From assembly GCF_049275935.1 (NCBI RefSeq), contig NZ_CP184830.1:6262001-6326000 (forward strand): a stretch of DNA of 64,000 nt. Reading direction: 5' to 3'. Position numbers and translations under genes: made by a program. The notes under the pieces are model-generated. The model had not been told where the DNA came from and ran no database searches. It saw only the letters and a program-made list of their open reading frames with translations. How positions within the stretch are numbered: the first letter of the stretch is position 1; each line of letters starts with the position of its first letter. The stretch is from Endozoicomonas_A sp049275935 (GTDB taxonomy: Bacteria > Pseudomonadota > Gammaproteobacteria > Pseudomonadales > Endozoicomonadaceae). Positions 1 to 7,701 of the stretch are shown in pieces.

Positions 1-88
1 CGCAAACTTCGCCTTTGAAATTCGTTTAATATAATACTTAAAGGAATATTCAGTTCACTGTCTGCCTGAGCCTACACAGTTAGTAAAA

Positions 89-126
89 ATTAACATTTAC
101 ACGTCTCAAGGCGTGTAAAGTGTTAG
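89..126. other. attC-like hairpin
   Basis: An 8-bp perfect stem (TTTACACG with CGTGTAAA) is bounded by TAAC on the left and GTTA on the right, as in integron attC sites. At about 38 bp it is shorter than the other attC sites here (55-90 bp), so it may be a degenerate attC or an unrelated hairpin. Confidence 0.3.
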
Positions 127-170
127 AGCTGTGGAATACTACAACCACTTCAACATTATTTCAGGAGTAG

Positions 171-216
171 CGAATATGGGCGCAATCTGTCCTTATTCGT
201 TATGCGGCGGTTATTC
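171..216. other. degenerate attC site (right half)
   Basis: The segment ending in CCTTATTCGTTATGC closely resembles the right half of the attC at 12725-12773 (CAATCTATCCTTATTCGTTAGGC). The left core site is not recognisable. It marks the left edge of the cassette holding the gene at 260-1033. Confidence 0.45.
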
Positions 217-259
217 TGAACGAGAATTACTTTATAACTAATATGGCAGCTATTTAAGT

Positions 260-1033
260 ATGAACTATATTAAAACCTACTTCTTGTTATGGCGTTTTCA
301 AAACGAAATGAAATATTTTAGGCTTTGCACATTAACCTTACTGCTTTTTATTGTACTAAAACCTGAAGCAGCATTTGAAAGAATAATCATTAAATCTGAC
401 AAAATACCAGTACTTGAAATCACAGCCAAATATAATCATCAAGCATCTAGGACTAGAAATATAGTCCCCGATAAAATTATTGTCAGATCATTACTATCAG
501 ATACAGTAAGGGGCAGGCTGGGGACACATTCCTTCTTTACAGCTCTAGAGAATTTTTCGCGTTCTTTGTACAGGACAGGAATTATGAGTATGACTGCTGA
601 ACGCGAATATTCTAAGAATTTTACTTTATCATTCGCTAACGCACCTAGTTTATTGTTAAGAACGCCAGCTATTGACATGATGGATTGGCAAGTGGTTTTT
701 TCTCATCTAAATCAAGACAACCTGCTTTATCAATCTGGCTGTCAAATCCCAGGAGTTCATCCACTTATATTATTTTTCTCGAGTGATTTTTTGAATTATC
801 TTGATCAGAATATTTTGACAGGGCTCGCAGGCAGCCAAGCAATACAAATTCCTTTATTACAATTAACTGCTAATACTGAGAACTATTTAACAGATGATTT
901 GGTATTTACAGAATCTGCTAATGAAACAGACTTGATTATTAATATATACCCACAAGGCGAGAATCAAGTGTCTCCTCCAGAAGGGTATACAATGAAACGA
1001 TTTTTTGAGGGCAGCTTAAAACATTACCAATAG
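260..1033 (+). CDS. hypothetical exported protein
   Basis: I do not recognise the family. The first 40 residues contain one hydrophobic stretch (LTLLLFIVLKPEAA), so the protein is probably exported or anchored by one N-terminal helix. An in-frame ATG at 308 starts directly at a conventional signal peptide (MKYFRLCTLTLLLF) and may be the true start, giving 242 residues. The remainder is soluble, has a single cysteine in its middle and shows no repeats or catalytic motif. The gene is AT-rich, and lies between a degenerate attC on its left and a short attC-like remnant (CCGCTAACGCGG, about 1034-1046) on its right. It is therefore probably an integron cassette gene in the plus orientation, opposite to most cassettes here. 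Confidence 0.6.
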   Translation: MNYIKTYFLLWRFQNEMKYFRLCTLTLLLFIVLKPEAAFERIIIKSDKIPVLEITAKYNHQASRTRNIVPDKIIVRSLLSDTVRGRLGTHSFFTALENFSRSLYRTGIMSMTAEREYSKNFTLSFANAPSLLLRTPAIDMMDWQVVFSHLNQDNLLYQSGCQIPGVHPLILFFSSDFLNYLDQNILTGLAGSQAIQIPLLQLTANTENYLTDDLVFTESANETDLIINIYPQGENQVSPPEGYTMKRFFEGSLKHYQ

Positions 1034-1136
1034 CCGCTAACGCGGCAAAAAAATACCGTTCATCCCAGCCACCCCAACATTGCCAATACTTCCTGATATC
1101 CGTACCACTCCGGCGCGGCTTATATAAGGAAGCAGC

Positions 1137-1425
1137 ATGGAACGTTCTGAGCAAATCCGGTTTGACAAACTGTATCAAAAACACATCACCACCCTGAAGC
1201 TTCAGGGCAAAAGAAAATCAACCATTGATCTATACAGCAGGCCAATTCGGCGGCTGGCAACCTTCTTTGATCGTTGTCCTGACAGACTCAGCCCTGAGGA
1301 TTTAAAAACCTATTTTGCCGCCCTGGTGGAAAGCCACTCCTGGAGCACAGTCAAAACCGATCGTAATGGCCTGCAGTTTTTCTGGAAACATGTTCTGGGC
1401 ATGCGCCGTAGGCGCAGTCCCCTGG
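1137..1425 (+). pseudogene. IS91-associated tyrosine recombinase, N-terminal fragment
   Basis: About 97 residues match the N-terminal core-binding (SAM-like) domain of the phage-integrase-type recombinases encoded just upstream of many IS91-family transposases (KRKSTIDLYSRPIRRLATFF, then LSPEDLKTYFAALV). The similarity stops near residue 95 at the HVLGMRRR segment, and the open frame then runs into unrelated AT-rich DNA. The whole catalytic domain (R..HxxR..Y) is absent, so it cannot be active. The unusual GC-rich stretch 1049-1425 is probably the left end of an IS91-type element truncated by a later rearrangement. A second IS91 remnant is at 11791-12512. Confidence 0.7.
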
Positions 1426-1477
1426 AAATTTTTGTTATGCCTATACTTCGATATATTTTCGAAGGTTGAAAGTTGGT

Positions 1478-2005
1478 ATGAAGACACAGCTAAAGATTTA
1501 TTTATTCAGTATTCTGATAACTATAAATTCTATTAACGTCTCTGCTAACAATGAATTTTATGATATTGGAGTGATTGAGAACTTCACATCAAAACTAACT
1601 GATTATAAGCAGTACGTAGGTCTTGCTTTCGCCTGCTTATTTTTGCCCACTTTAATAAATCGAAGTGATAGTTATTACAACACAATTACAACAGCAAATG
1701 CTTTATTAGCCGCCCTCGGTGGATCTATTGGATATTTAGCAGGTGTTACAGTAGCAAATTCACCTGAGTTAATTAGAAAAGCAACAATTCTTATAGGAGA
1801 AAATATTAATTACATTGTAAAAATGAGTTCGCTTTCAATCGAAATTTCAGATGTACTTTTAATGATAGAAAAAGATCTAAAAATGATTTTAAATCTAACT
1901 CTTTCTGCTTCGGCTCTGGGGTTAGCAATAGCTACGATTTTGCTTAGCGAGCTAGATCAGCTGATCTACATCCTCACGTCGAGACATGCTTATTTGTTTT
2001 TGTGA
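1478..2005 (+). CDS. hypothetical membrane protein
   Basis: Unrecognised protein of 175 residues. I chose the ATG at 1478 because it begins a good signal peptide or first membrane segment (MKTQLKIYLFSILITINSIN, followed by VSA); a TTG at 1466 in the same frame is the alternative. Further hydrophobic segments lie around residues 50-65 (VGLAFACLFLPTL), 75-95 (ALLAALGGSIGYLAGVTVA) and 145-165 (SALGLAIATILL), giving three to four membrane passes. The gene ends 6 bp before the attC at 2012, so it is probably an integron cassette gene oriented against the array. The left side of its cassette has been replaced by the IS91 fragment. Confidence 0.55.
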   Translation: MKTQLKIYLFSILITINSINVSANNEFYDIGVIENFTSKLTDYKQYVGLAFACLFLPTLINRSDSYYNTITTANALLAALGGSIGYLAGVTVANSPELIRKATILIGENINYIVKMSSLSIEISDVLLMIEKDLKMILNLTLSASALGLAIATILLSELDQLIYILTSRHAYLFL

Positions 2006-2011
2006 TTTGAG

Positions 2012-2096
2012 GCATAACGCCGCAATAAGCCGCTGAGCCGCAGGCGAGGTCAGGTGGAGGCCGAAGGCCGGGACGAACTTGATTGCTTTGTTAGGC
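2012..2096. other. attC site
   Basis: The left core GCATAAC and right core GTTAGGC flank an imperfect palindrome (GCCGCAATAAGCCGC ... GAACTTGATTGC, with an inner GGCCGAAGGCC). The stop codon of the gene at 2091 lies inside the right core, the usual arrangement for a cassette gene read leftwards. It is the attC of the three-gene cassette 2091-3869. Confidence 0.85.
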
Positions 2097-2411
2097 CTCG
2101 TGCCTGATTCGGGCTTGGTAGTTTCTGTAAATTTCTTCTCTTATTTGTCTTGTTATATCCGATACATCAGAAGAAAGTTTTTGATAATCTTCTGTAATTT
2201 GTTCTTGGCTTTTATTGGAGAGAAAAAATAACTTACTTGCAACTAAGTTGATAAGAGATACCAAATTTACATTTGCTTCTATTTTATTTTTGCTGATCCA
2301 TCTATCTATAGCTCCACTTGACAACCCAAATAGTTCTTCGCTCCAGTTAATTCGATTAACTGTTGATAGAACTTCTCTCTGTGCAGCTATACGGTTATTG
2401 AACTCACTCAT
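2091..2411 (-). CDS. hypothetical small helical protein of a three-gene cassette
   Basis: A 106-residue protein, predicted all-helical from its composition, with no signal peptide and a heptad-like C-terminal half (about residues 60-100). No known motif. It starts one base after the stop of the nucleotidyltransferase gene and its stop codon lies inside attC 2012-2096. Position and spacing suggest translational coupling with the two upstream genes (3030-3869 and 2413-3033). A helical partner beside a nucleotidyltransferase recalls MNT-HEPN-type pairs, but I see no HEPN R-x4-6-H motif, so that role is only a guess. Confidence 0.65.
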   Translation of the reverse strand: MSEFNNRIAAQREVLSTVNRINWSEELFGLSSGAIDRWISKNKIEANVNLVSLINLVASKLFFLSNKSQEQITEDYQKLSSDVSDITRQIREEIYRNYQARIRHEA

Positions 2412-2412
2412 A

Positions 2413-3033
2413 TTAGTTACCCTCAGAAAACAGTCTATCCATCCAGTTAATAATAACTTGGGAAGAAGATTTAGCTAAATTTATTTCATCATTTGACAAG
2501 ATTTCTCCATACCCTCTTGTAGATAATATTCGCGCTCTTGAGAAGAGTTCAAATGTACTTTCTTCTATCGAAAGAGGCTCACTTATTAAGAGAGGAGAGT
2601 TCCTTGAAAAAACAGGGCTATTTTTTGAAAGTGAATAACATGTAGCAAAATTTCTAGTTGCAAGAAACATGCAAGATAAATGAAAAACAGCACTGTCACT
2701 TGAACTCACTAACGAGTCATATGATTCTAAAAAAAGTTTTTTAAACTTTAGGCAATCTACTGGTGCATTTACATACTCAGATGGTTCACCAAGATTTAAA
2801 ATAAAGTCTTCACCGTCAGAACTATACAGCAGCTTTGATTCAAGGTGTAAATGCCATGCAAAAGGATTGCCATCTGCCCAGAGTTCCTCAATTCTCTCAT
2901 GTGTGTATATTGAGAATTTTTTGGGATCTATCTCTGCTTTTGGTTTGCTCAAACATGCAAGAAGATCCACATCAGATGCAGAATCAAACTCGCCCCTGCA
3001 AATTGAGCCAAAAGCGTATATATGCTCTCTCAT
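2413..3033 (-). CDS. MNT-type nucleotidyltransferase domain protein
   Basis: The N-terminus carries the minimal nucleotidyltransferase signature: GS at residues 10-11 followed by a D-x-D (DVDLL, about residues 21-25), which binds metal and NTP in the DNA polymerase beta superfamily. The C-terminal part (about residues 110-206) is helical, as in HEPN-like accessory domains. Such proteins modify RNA, protein or antibiotics by nucleotidyl transfer; MNT proteins commonly serve as antitoxins or occur in defence loci. The start overlaps the stop of the pentapeptide gene by 4 bp and the stop is 1 bp from the next gene, so the three genes form a tight operon inside one integron cassette. The substrate is unknown. 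Confidence 0.75.
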   Translation of the reverse strand: MREHIYAFGSICRGEFDSASDVDLLACLSKPKAEIDPKKFSIYTHERIEELWADGNPFAWHLHLESKLLYSSDGEDFILNLGEPSEYVNAPVDCLKFKKLFLESYDSLVSSSDSAVFHLSCMFLATRNFATCYSLSKNSPVFSRNSPLLISEPLSIEESTFELFSRARILSTRGYGEILSNDEINLAKSSSQVIINWMDRLFSEGN

Positions 3034-3869
3034 CTTCTACTGAACCGCTTTATCAATAGTGTTGTTAACAGGGCAAATGAAATCAATTTTGCTCCTGCTA
3101 TGAGTGTCAAAACACCATTTGAATAGTTTTCAGGTAACGAAACACCTAAAAATATAGAAGGCGCATTCAGAAAACTGCTCCAATACTCTTTTAAATTATG
3201 TGGATTAGAACTATTGACTGCATCATAGATGCCAATTGAAAGGATAATCAGGGCTAAAAATCTTATAAATTTGATGACACTTTCACCATTCCCCCAGATA
3301 AAGTTAAGAATAGAAAACTCTGACCACTTAATAAACTGAATCAGATTATTTTTGATCCCTGGATATTTTTTCGTGTAATAAGTCTCTTTTGATTGCCAAG
3401 ACTTCTTCAAATAAATAGATGTTGCTTCGAGTTCAACATTTATCGCCTTATTGACAGCTTTGGCATCACCAATTTGTTGATAGTTCATTCTTAAAGAACG
3501 AGCAAAATGCATTTTCAAGTTTTCTTCTTGAGGCGCTTCACTTAACAAAATATCATCATCAAGATGAGTTCTTTCAAAGGTTGCATACTTAAAGGAGCAC
3601 CCACTAAAAGCTGACTGATGAAAGTTTGACGCTATAAACTTACACCCTGTAAAATCACAAGAATCAAATACACAATTATTTAGATAACAATGCTCAAAAA
3701 TGCAATGCATGAATGATACATTTTTGAATGTGATTTTCTTAGCATTCAACCTTACAAAAACATGGTACTTAAATGCTTGTTCTTCAGAAGTAATGTCAGT
3801 CGAAACATAGAAATCTGTAATAACCTCTCTATTACCTTTTTTCAGACTTTCATGCTTACTTTCACACAA
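3030..3869 (-). CDS. pentapeptide-repeat membrane protein
   Basis: The protein has 279 residues and starts at TTG, preceded at good spacing by AGAAGGA. Residues about 45-105 are pentapeptide repeats (A/C-x-F pattern: CIFEHCYLNNCVFDSCDFTG and following), which fold as a right-handed beta-helix. The C-terminal half holds two membrane segments (about 203-222 and 253-273) and ends in a basic KRFSRR tail. Pentapeptide proteins with C-terminal membrane helices are known as membrane-linked sensors or effectors. It is the first gene of a three-gene cassette with the nucleotidyltransferase (4-bp overlap) and the small helical protein. Together they could be a defence or toxin module, which is inference from architecture only. 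Confidence 0.75.
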   Translation of the reverse strand: MCESKHESLKKGNREVITDFYVSTDITSEEQAFKYHVFVRLNAKKITFKNVSFMHCIFEHCYLNNCVFDSCDFTGCKFIASNFHQSAFSGCSFKYATFERTHLDDDILLSEAPQEENLKMHFARSLRMNYQQIGDAKAVNKAINVELEATSIYLKKSWQSKETYYTKKYPGIKNNLIQFIKWSEFSILNFIWGNGESVIKFIRFLALIILSIGIYDAVNSSNPHNLKEYWSSFLNAPSIFLGVSLPENYSNGVLTLIAGAKLISFALLTTLLIKRFSRR

Positions 3870-3950
3870 TTTTCTGTTCCTTCTGAATTAAATCGTTCGA
3901 TTTTAACATGGAAAGTATTTTTATTAAAACTACTTCGACTTACTGTAGAG

Positions 3951-4006
3951 GCCTAACGCCGCATTTAGGTGCGCCGTAGGCGTCACCTGGAATGCTTTGT
4001 TAACTG
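3951..4006. other. attC site
   Basis: Left core GCCTAAC and right core GTTAACT flank a palindrome containing CCAGGTGACGCC/GGCGCACCT (GGTGCGCCGTAGGCGTCACC). It belongs to the 5'-nucleotidase cassette on its right. The same inner palindrome recurs in the intron-interrupted attC at 19085. Confidence 0.85.
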
Positions 4007-4011
4007 GCAAA

Positions 4012-4938
4012 TTATTCGTTTGCTACCCCAAATGGTATATGAACTGAAGGTAATACAGATGACGACGCTTCAAGATGTAATTTTTGGTCATCAAAGAACA
4101 TATGTGGGCGCATGATCTCAAGTACTCTTGATTTTTCTACACCACCCATGAAGAATGCTTCATTTACCATTATGTTCCATGACCTCATGGTGTTGATAAC
4201 GCGCTTATGAGATGGGGCATTTCTTGCTGTTACAATAGATATTTTTAAAACTGGCTCATAATTTGAATCTTGCTCAGCTTTATCAAGCTCTAATTTTTGA
4301 ATATTTGATATTCGTTGTAGAAAGTCTTTTAGAGGGCCAGGGTTGTGCGGAACATCTTCTTTAGATTCTTCGTGAGAATGGAATTCAGATAGTTTTCCCG
4401 TAGTTTTATAGACTTCTTCTGCTTCGTCATCTGCGATAACACCATCAAAGTCAAATGCTATACGGAGTTCTGTATCTTTGAGATCATCAACAATATCACC
4501 TTTTAAAATTTGCCCAGCTGGATAGCCTGCCAATACTGCTTGTTTTACATCATTCGGATTAGCAGATAAAAAGAGCTCTATATCGAAGGCTGGAATATAT
4601 TGATATGGTGATTGCCCTTGTAAAAATACTGACCTGGTGATTCCAAGCTTATAGTGCTCTATTGAATTCATAACTCTCATTCCAGTATCAGGATCATTTC
4701 TTGATAAAAGGATCACTTCAACTGGTGGATCTTGAGGATTCAGTTTATTCAAGCTTAAGAGGCGCCTTATAAAAGGAAAGGCAACACCTTTTGCAAGAGC
4801 TTTATCTTGGTTATCTCTTTGGTATTTTCTGTATTCTTGTTCGCCTTTTGACCTAAACACTTCATCAGACTCCGTAAGGTCAAATAATGCGCTCGATGCT
4901 AAACCTACAACGAGTCTTTTTTTTAGATCATATGGCAT
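4012..4938 (-). CDS. cytosolic 5'-nucleotidase I (cN-I) family protein
   Basis: The 308-residue product matches the 5'-nucleotidase family related to eukaryotic cN-IA/IB, which hydrolyses nucleoside monophosphates in the cytoplasm. Visible motifs are SSALFDL near the N-terminus, the HAD-type nucleophile segment FDFDGVIADDE near residue 170, ISIVTARNAPSHKR near 240 and the acidic FFDDQ near 285. The ATG at 4938 is preferred because GGAGAG lies 6-9 bases upstream; an upstream in-frame ATG at 4980 falls inside the attC and is unlikely to be used. Full length for the family, no signal peptide. It is an integron cassette, an unusual setting for this enzyme. Its effect could be nucleotide salvage or nucleotide depletion during stress. 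Confidence 0.82.
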   Translation of the reverse strand: MPYDLKKRLVVGLASSALFDLTESDEVFRSKGEQEYRKYQRDNQDKALAKGVAFPFIRRLLSLNKLNPQDPPVEVILLSRNDPDTGMRVMNSIEHYKLGITRSVFLQGQSPYQYIPAFDIELFLSANPNDVKQAVLAGYPAGQILKGDIVDDLKDTELRIAFDFDGVIADDEAEEVYKTTGKLSEFHSHEESKEDVPHNPGPLKDFLQRISNIQKLELDKAEQDSNYEPVLKISIVTARNAPSHKRVINTMRSWNIMVNEAFFMGGVEKSRVLEIMRPHMFFDDQKLHLEASSSVLPSVHIPFGVANE

Positions 4939-4953
4939 GAACTCTCCTTTGCC

Positions 4954-5013
4954 AGTTAACCGCAAAACTGACGGGCGCACAGTATGTGCGTCCCAGCCGA
5001 GCGTGTTGTTAGG
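4954..5013. other. attC site
   Basis: Left core AGTTAAC and right core GTTAGGC flank the palindrome GACGGGCGCACAGTATGTGCGTC. The same inner palindrome occurs in the attC sites at 17107 and 23276, each of which also belongs to a small plus-strand gene. Confidence 0.85.
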
Positions 5014-5041
5014 CTAAAACTGGAAAACCACAGGTGAAAAA

Positions 5042-5284
5042 ATGGAAACAGAAACAATCGACAAATTATTTCTTGAACTCAGTCAGATAACGAAGGCTAA
5101 AACTGAGACAGAACTTATTTTGGGCGTTGCTGTCGAGAGAGCGTTTAAAGCTGGATTAAGCATTGGCAATTCACCTACTTTCTCTATGCAAGATAGTCAA
5201 AAACGATGGGAAGGATACAGAGACTATCATCTGCAAGAAGTAGCAGAACACTTAAAAACACTTCCAAGACTTGATGAAGCCTAA
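5042..5284 (+). CDS. hypothetical cassette protein
   Basis: An 80-residue acidic, soluble, probably helical protein that I do not recognise. The ATG at 5042 is preceded by AGGTG about 8 bases upstream. The gene fills a cassette between attC 4954-5013 and attC 5279-5333 and is oriented opposite to the array's reading direction. Its stop codon is at the edge of the right-hand attC. No catalytic motif is visible. Confidence 0.6.
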   Translation: METETIDKLFLELSQITKAKTETELILGVAVERAFKAGLSIGNSPTFSMQDSQKRWEGYRDYHLQEVAEHLKTLPRLDEA

Positions 5285-5333
5285 CGCTTGCATGTGGGGC
5301 GCCGAAGGCGTCCTTACGATGCACTTGTTAGCA
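5279..5333. other. attC site
   Basis: Left core GCCTAAC, right core GTTAGCA, with an inner palindrome GGGCGCCGAAGGCGTCC and outer arms TGCATGT/GATGCAC. It belongs to the first cassette of platform 1 (5314-6003), whose stop codon lies inside it. Confidence 0.85.
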
Positions 5334-6003
5334 GCTGGGAAACCCGGCGCTTCAGGTTATTATTGAAACCTTTGTAGTATGATGGGTGATAAGTTCTTAT
5401 GGAAATTTTAGGAAGGTATTCAGACTGAACTCGTGCAAGTGCTCTAACAGAGAAGGTGCTGTCAGCTGCGGCAATTTTTGCGTCCGGAAAATGGAACTTA
5501 ATATCACCATCTCGATTTGGACCAGTTAGGAATAAAACTATATCCGGTTTAATGATATTTAACTCTTCTTGAACTACGGGAAAATGTTTTCTCTCGATGT
5601 CTCTTAGTCTAGATGTGACACCCGTTGTTCCGGCTCTACCTATCTTGGAAATATTATTCCATATGAATGAAATATTTTTGTTCGGGAAGGCAGTTTTAAA
5701 TTCCTTTTGTATGAATCTGAACCCTTTCCAAAAGGCGCTTCTTCCATATCCATCATAGAATTTTTCCTTGATAAAGAACCTATCATATAGATCAATACCT
5801 TTATCTATTGATTTGTGAACCCCATTTTCTTCATCCCACCCTTTAGTCTCTTGGCCAATAATCATGACTTTTAAGTCACTATTTTTGATTTTTTCAGGAT
5901 CTACTTTTATCAGGAATGGGTTGACAAAATCGTTTTTGTCCCCAAGGTTTTCAAAAAGCTCGAACCAGTGCTTTTCATATAGGTCGTATAATTTATTATT
6001 CAT
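5314..6003 (-). CDS. uracil-DNA-glycosylase-like superfamily protein
   Basis: The 229-residue protein shows the layout of the uracil-DNA glycosylase superfamily: a GQ-x-x-x-GW motif near residue 50 (IIGQETKGW) where true glycosylases have G-Q-DPY-type water-activating loops, LFLTGPN near residue 155 and a terminal HPSYY near residue 212 corresponding to the HPS DNA-intercalation loop. The water-activating Asp is not obvious, so the activity on DNA is uncertain. There is no signal peptide. This is the cassette next to attI of platform 1, the position normally best expressed from the integron promoter. It may act in DNA repair or in nucleic-acid surveillance; the sequence does not decide this. 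Confidence 0.7.
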   Translation of the reverse strand: MNNKLYDLYEKHWFELFENLGDKNDFVNPFLIKVDPEKIKNSDLKVMIIGQETKGWDEENGVHKSIDKGIDLYDRFFIKEKFYDGYGRSAFWKGFRFIQKEFKTAFPNKNISFIWNNISKIGRAGTTGVTSRLRDIERKHFPVVQEELNIIKPDIVLFLTGPNRDGDIKFHFPDAKIAAADSTFSVRALARVQSEYLPKISIRTYHPSYYKGFNNNLKRRVSQLLTSAS

Positions 6004-6040
6004 AATGAAACTTCATGTTTACTCGATATTAATTAAGGCT

Positions 6041-6230
6041 GCTAACAGCTATTAGATCTCAAGCAAGTGATATTAGATATTACACTCACACGCGGCATAT
6101 CCCCCTAAATCAAGAAATATCAACTCGCTTGAGATATATCCCGACTTTCCAACCTGTCATAAAGTCATTAATTATCAACAGACTATAAGCCATTTTACCT
6201 ACCGCCCCAGATAGACCGCAAGTGAGTTAT
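6041..6230. other. attI-like integration site, platform 1
   Basis: The DNA between the first cassette and the integrase gene, starting at GCTAAC, is repeated almost base for base at 24039-24228. It contains a long inverted repeat: CTCAAGCAAGTGATATT (6059-6075) against AATATCAACTCGCTTGAG (6117-6134). Position beside intI and at the array boundary identifies it as attI. The cassette promoter should lie here reading leftwards, but I see no convincing -35/-10 pair. Confidence 0.7.
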
Positions 6231-6275
6231 TTGCATTTTTAGTATTTTCTTCAATAATACTGTACAAATAAACAG
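6231..6275 (+). promoter_or_regulatory. intI promoter with LexA box, platform 1
   Basis: TTGCAT (6231-6236) and TAATAC (6255-6260) are 18 bp apart. A perfect LexA box of the CTGT-N8-ACAG form spans 6260-6275 and overlaps the end of the -10 element, 14 bp before the start codon. LexA control of integron integrases is established in Vibrio and in class 1 integrons. The site predicts SOS-induced transcription of the integrase gene. Confidence 0.75.
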
Positions 6276-6289
6276 CTTTTGAGTTTACC

Positions 6290-6754
6290 ATGCCATCTCC
6301 TTTTATGACTGAAGTACGCAACACCCTCAGAGTGAAGCGCTATAGCTATAAAACTGAACAGTCCTATTGTTATTGGATCAAGTACTTCATTCGTTATCAA
6401 CACATGAAGCATCCTCAGTATTTAGGGCCTGATCATGTCAGACAATTTTTGACTTATCTTGCCGTTCAGCGTCGGGTTGCGACTTCAACACAAAACCAGG
6501 CATTGAATGCTCTGAAGTTTTTTATACAAACAAGTTTTAGGTAGACCTTTGGGGGATGTCAGCAATCTGGTCAAAGCCAAAAAGGCCACAAAGATTCCTG
6601 TGGTGTTTGAACGACATGAAGTGAATGCAATTTTCACAGTGATCAGCCCTACACACAAGTTACCGGTTCAACTGATGTATGGTTCCGGGTTGCGGCTAAT
6701 GGAGTGCCTTCGCCTGCGTATTAAGGACATTGATTTCAACCGTATGGCCATTAT
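6290..6754 (+). pseudogene. intI: integron integrase, copy 1 (frameshifted, truncated)
   Basis: The sequence matches integron integrases (tyrosine recombinase family): YSYKTEQSYCYWIKYFIRYQ, then HVRQFLTYLAVQRRVATSTQ and LMYGSGLRLMECLRLR. Compared with copy 2 at 24288, a T-run near 6520-6527 has gained one base, shifting the frame after ALNAL. The coding sequence then stops at 6754, where an ISAs1 element begins right after RMAII. The HxxR box and catalytic tyrosine are missing, so it is inactive. DNA before the break is about 99% identical to copy 2. Confidence 0.88.
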
Positions 6755-6763
6755 AGGGAAAAA

Positions 6764-6981
6764 TCATGAAACCCCACACCCAGCAAGGACTTCAGACAGG
6801 TATTGTGTGTTCATGGCTGCCTTTTTCTGTTTACGCTTTAAGCCTGCTTTAAAGGTTTTGGTATTGTTCAACATATTCACTGCCATATGTCGAAAACCTG
6901 TGAGCATTTCAGCGGCATTGCCCCTTCTGATTCGACAATCATCTTCTCGCATTGCAACATCCATTTTCCAATGGAGTTTAT
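6764..6981 (-). pseudogene. ISAs1 transposase, 3' exon
   Basis: C-terminal 72 residues of the same transposase (KLHWKMDVAMREDDCRIRRG and following), ending at a stop 9 bp inside the element's terminal repeat. The reading frame joins exactly to the 5' exon at 10758 once 6982-10757 is removed: 916 plus 218 bases is a multiple of three and restores the conserved E-N-K-L sequence. Confidence 0.85.
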
Positions 6982-7020
6982 GGTGAGTAGACCGGCGGAA
7001 CCTCCCCGCCAGTCTCTCGC

Positions 7021-7056
7021 AGAACTGTACGTGAACCTCTCAGCTCATACAGCTCC
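7021..7056 (-). ncRNA. group II intron A domain V
   Basis: Reverse complement reads GAGCTGTATGAGCTGAGAGG and then TTCACGTACAGTTCT: the AGC catalytic triad region, a GAGA-type tetraloop environment and the bulged 3' strand typical of domain V. It is the ribozyme's active-site helix, about 40 bases from the 3' splice site. Confidence 0.8.
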
Positions 7057-7058
7057 CA

Positions 7059-7624
7059 TCAGGCAAACGCACCTACCATTCCTGCCTGCCAATGGGCAAA
7101 CAAACGAGGACTCCGCTTCGCTATTTCTTCCAGAAGTTTTGCAGCTCGAGTCTTGTGACGACGCAGAGGTTTATATTTCCGCCTCGCCCATCTTACCAGT
7201 GCTTTGTTGAGGTGCCTGAACACACTGTATAACGCAGACCGATAGTATCGCCCGTAGTATGCCAACCAACCGGAAAGCATCGGGTTCAACCATCCCGCTA
7301 TTTGAGCAATATTCAGGTCTGTACGCATCCTGACTCGCAGTTTGCGAATTTTACGTCGCATGGCTTTTTGATTGGCTTTGCTCACTGCAGGAGTGAAGCT
7401 CACAAAGAGGCTATTATGCCTGCGGTTCTTGCAGAGCCGCCGTTTAAAAGTGTAACCCAGAAAATCAAAGGCAGTGTTCTCATACCGGCCTTTCCGTTGA
7501 CCATCCTTGCAGTACACGATCTTGGTCTTCTGTGGATGAAGTTCAAGACCGCACTCTTGAAAACGTATTTTCAGTTTCTCCAGAGTGCTTTTAGCCTGAG
7601 CCTCACTGTAACAATGTACCAATC
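7059..7624 (-). pseudogene. ltrA: group II intron A reverse transcriptase/maturase, 3' part
   Basis: Encodes the thumb and maturase (X) domains: TKIVYCKDGQRKGR, AFDFLGYTFKRR, GWLAYYGRYYRSALY and the closing LFAHWQAGMVGAFA. There is no HNH endonuclease domain. It continues the frame interrupted after YADD at 9510. The LVHCYSEA segment at its start is the natural continuation of YADDG, as shown by the intact homologue in intron B (YADDGLAHC). Confidence 0.88.
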
Positions 7625-7662
7625 GGTAAGTAGCCCATAGGAACCTCCCCTACAGGCTCTCT

Positions 7663-7699
7663 CAGAACCGTACGTGAACCTCTCAGCTCATACGGCTCC
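7663..7699 (-). ncRNA. group II intron B domain V
   Basis: Reverse complement GGAGCCGTATGAGCTGAGAG followed by GTTCACGTACGGTTCTG has the domain V stem, AGC triad and two-base bulge. It differs from the intron A copy at only a few paired positions. Confidence 0.82.
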
Positions 7700-7701
7700 C
7701 A

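Noticed and set aside
4939..4980. Upstream start for the 5'-nucleotidase.
   Set aside because: It lies inside an attC and has no ribosome site; the ATG at 4938 has one.
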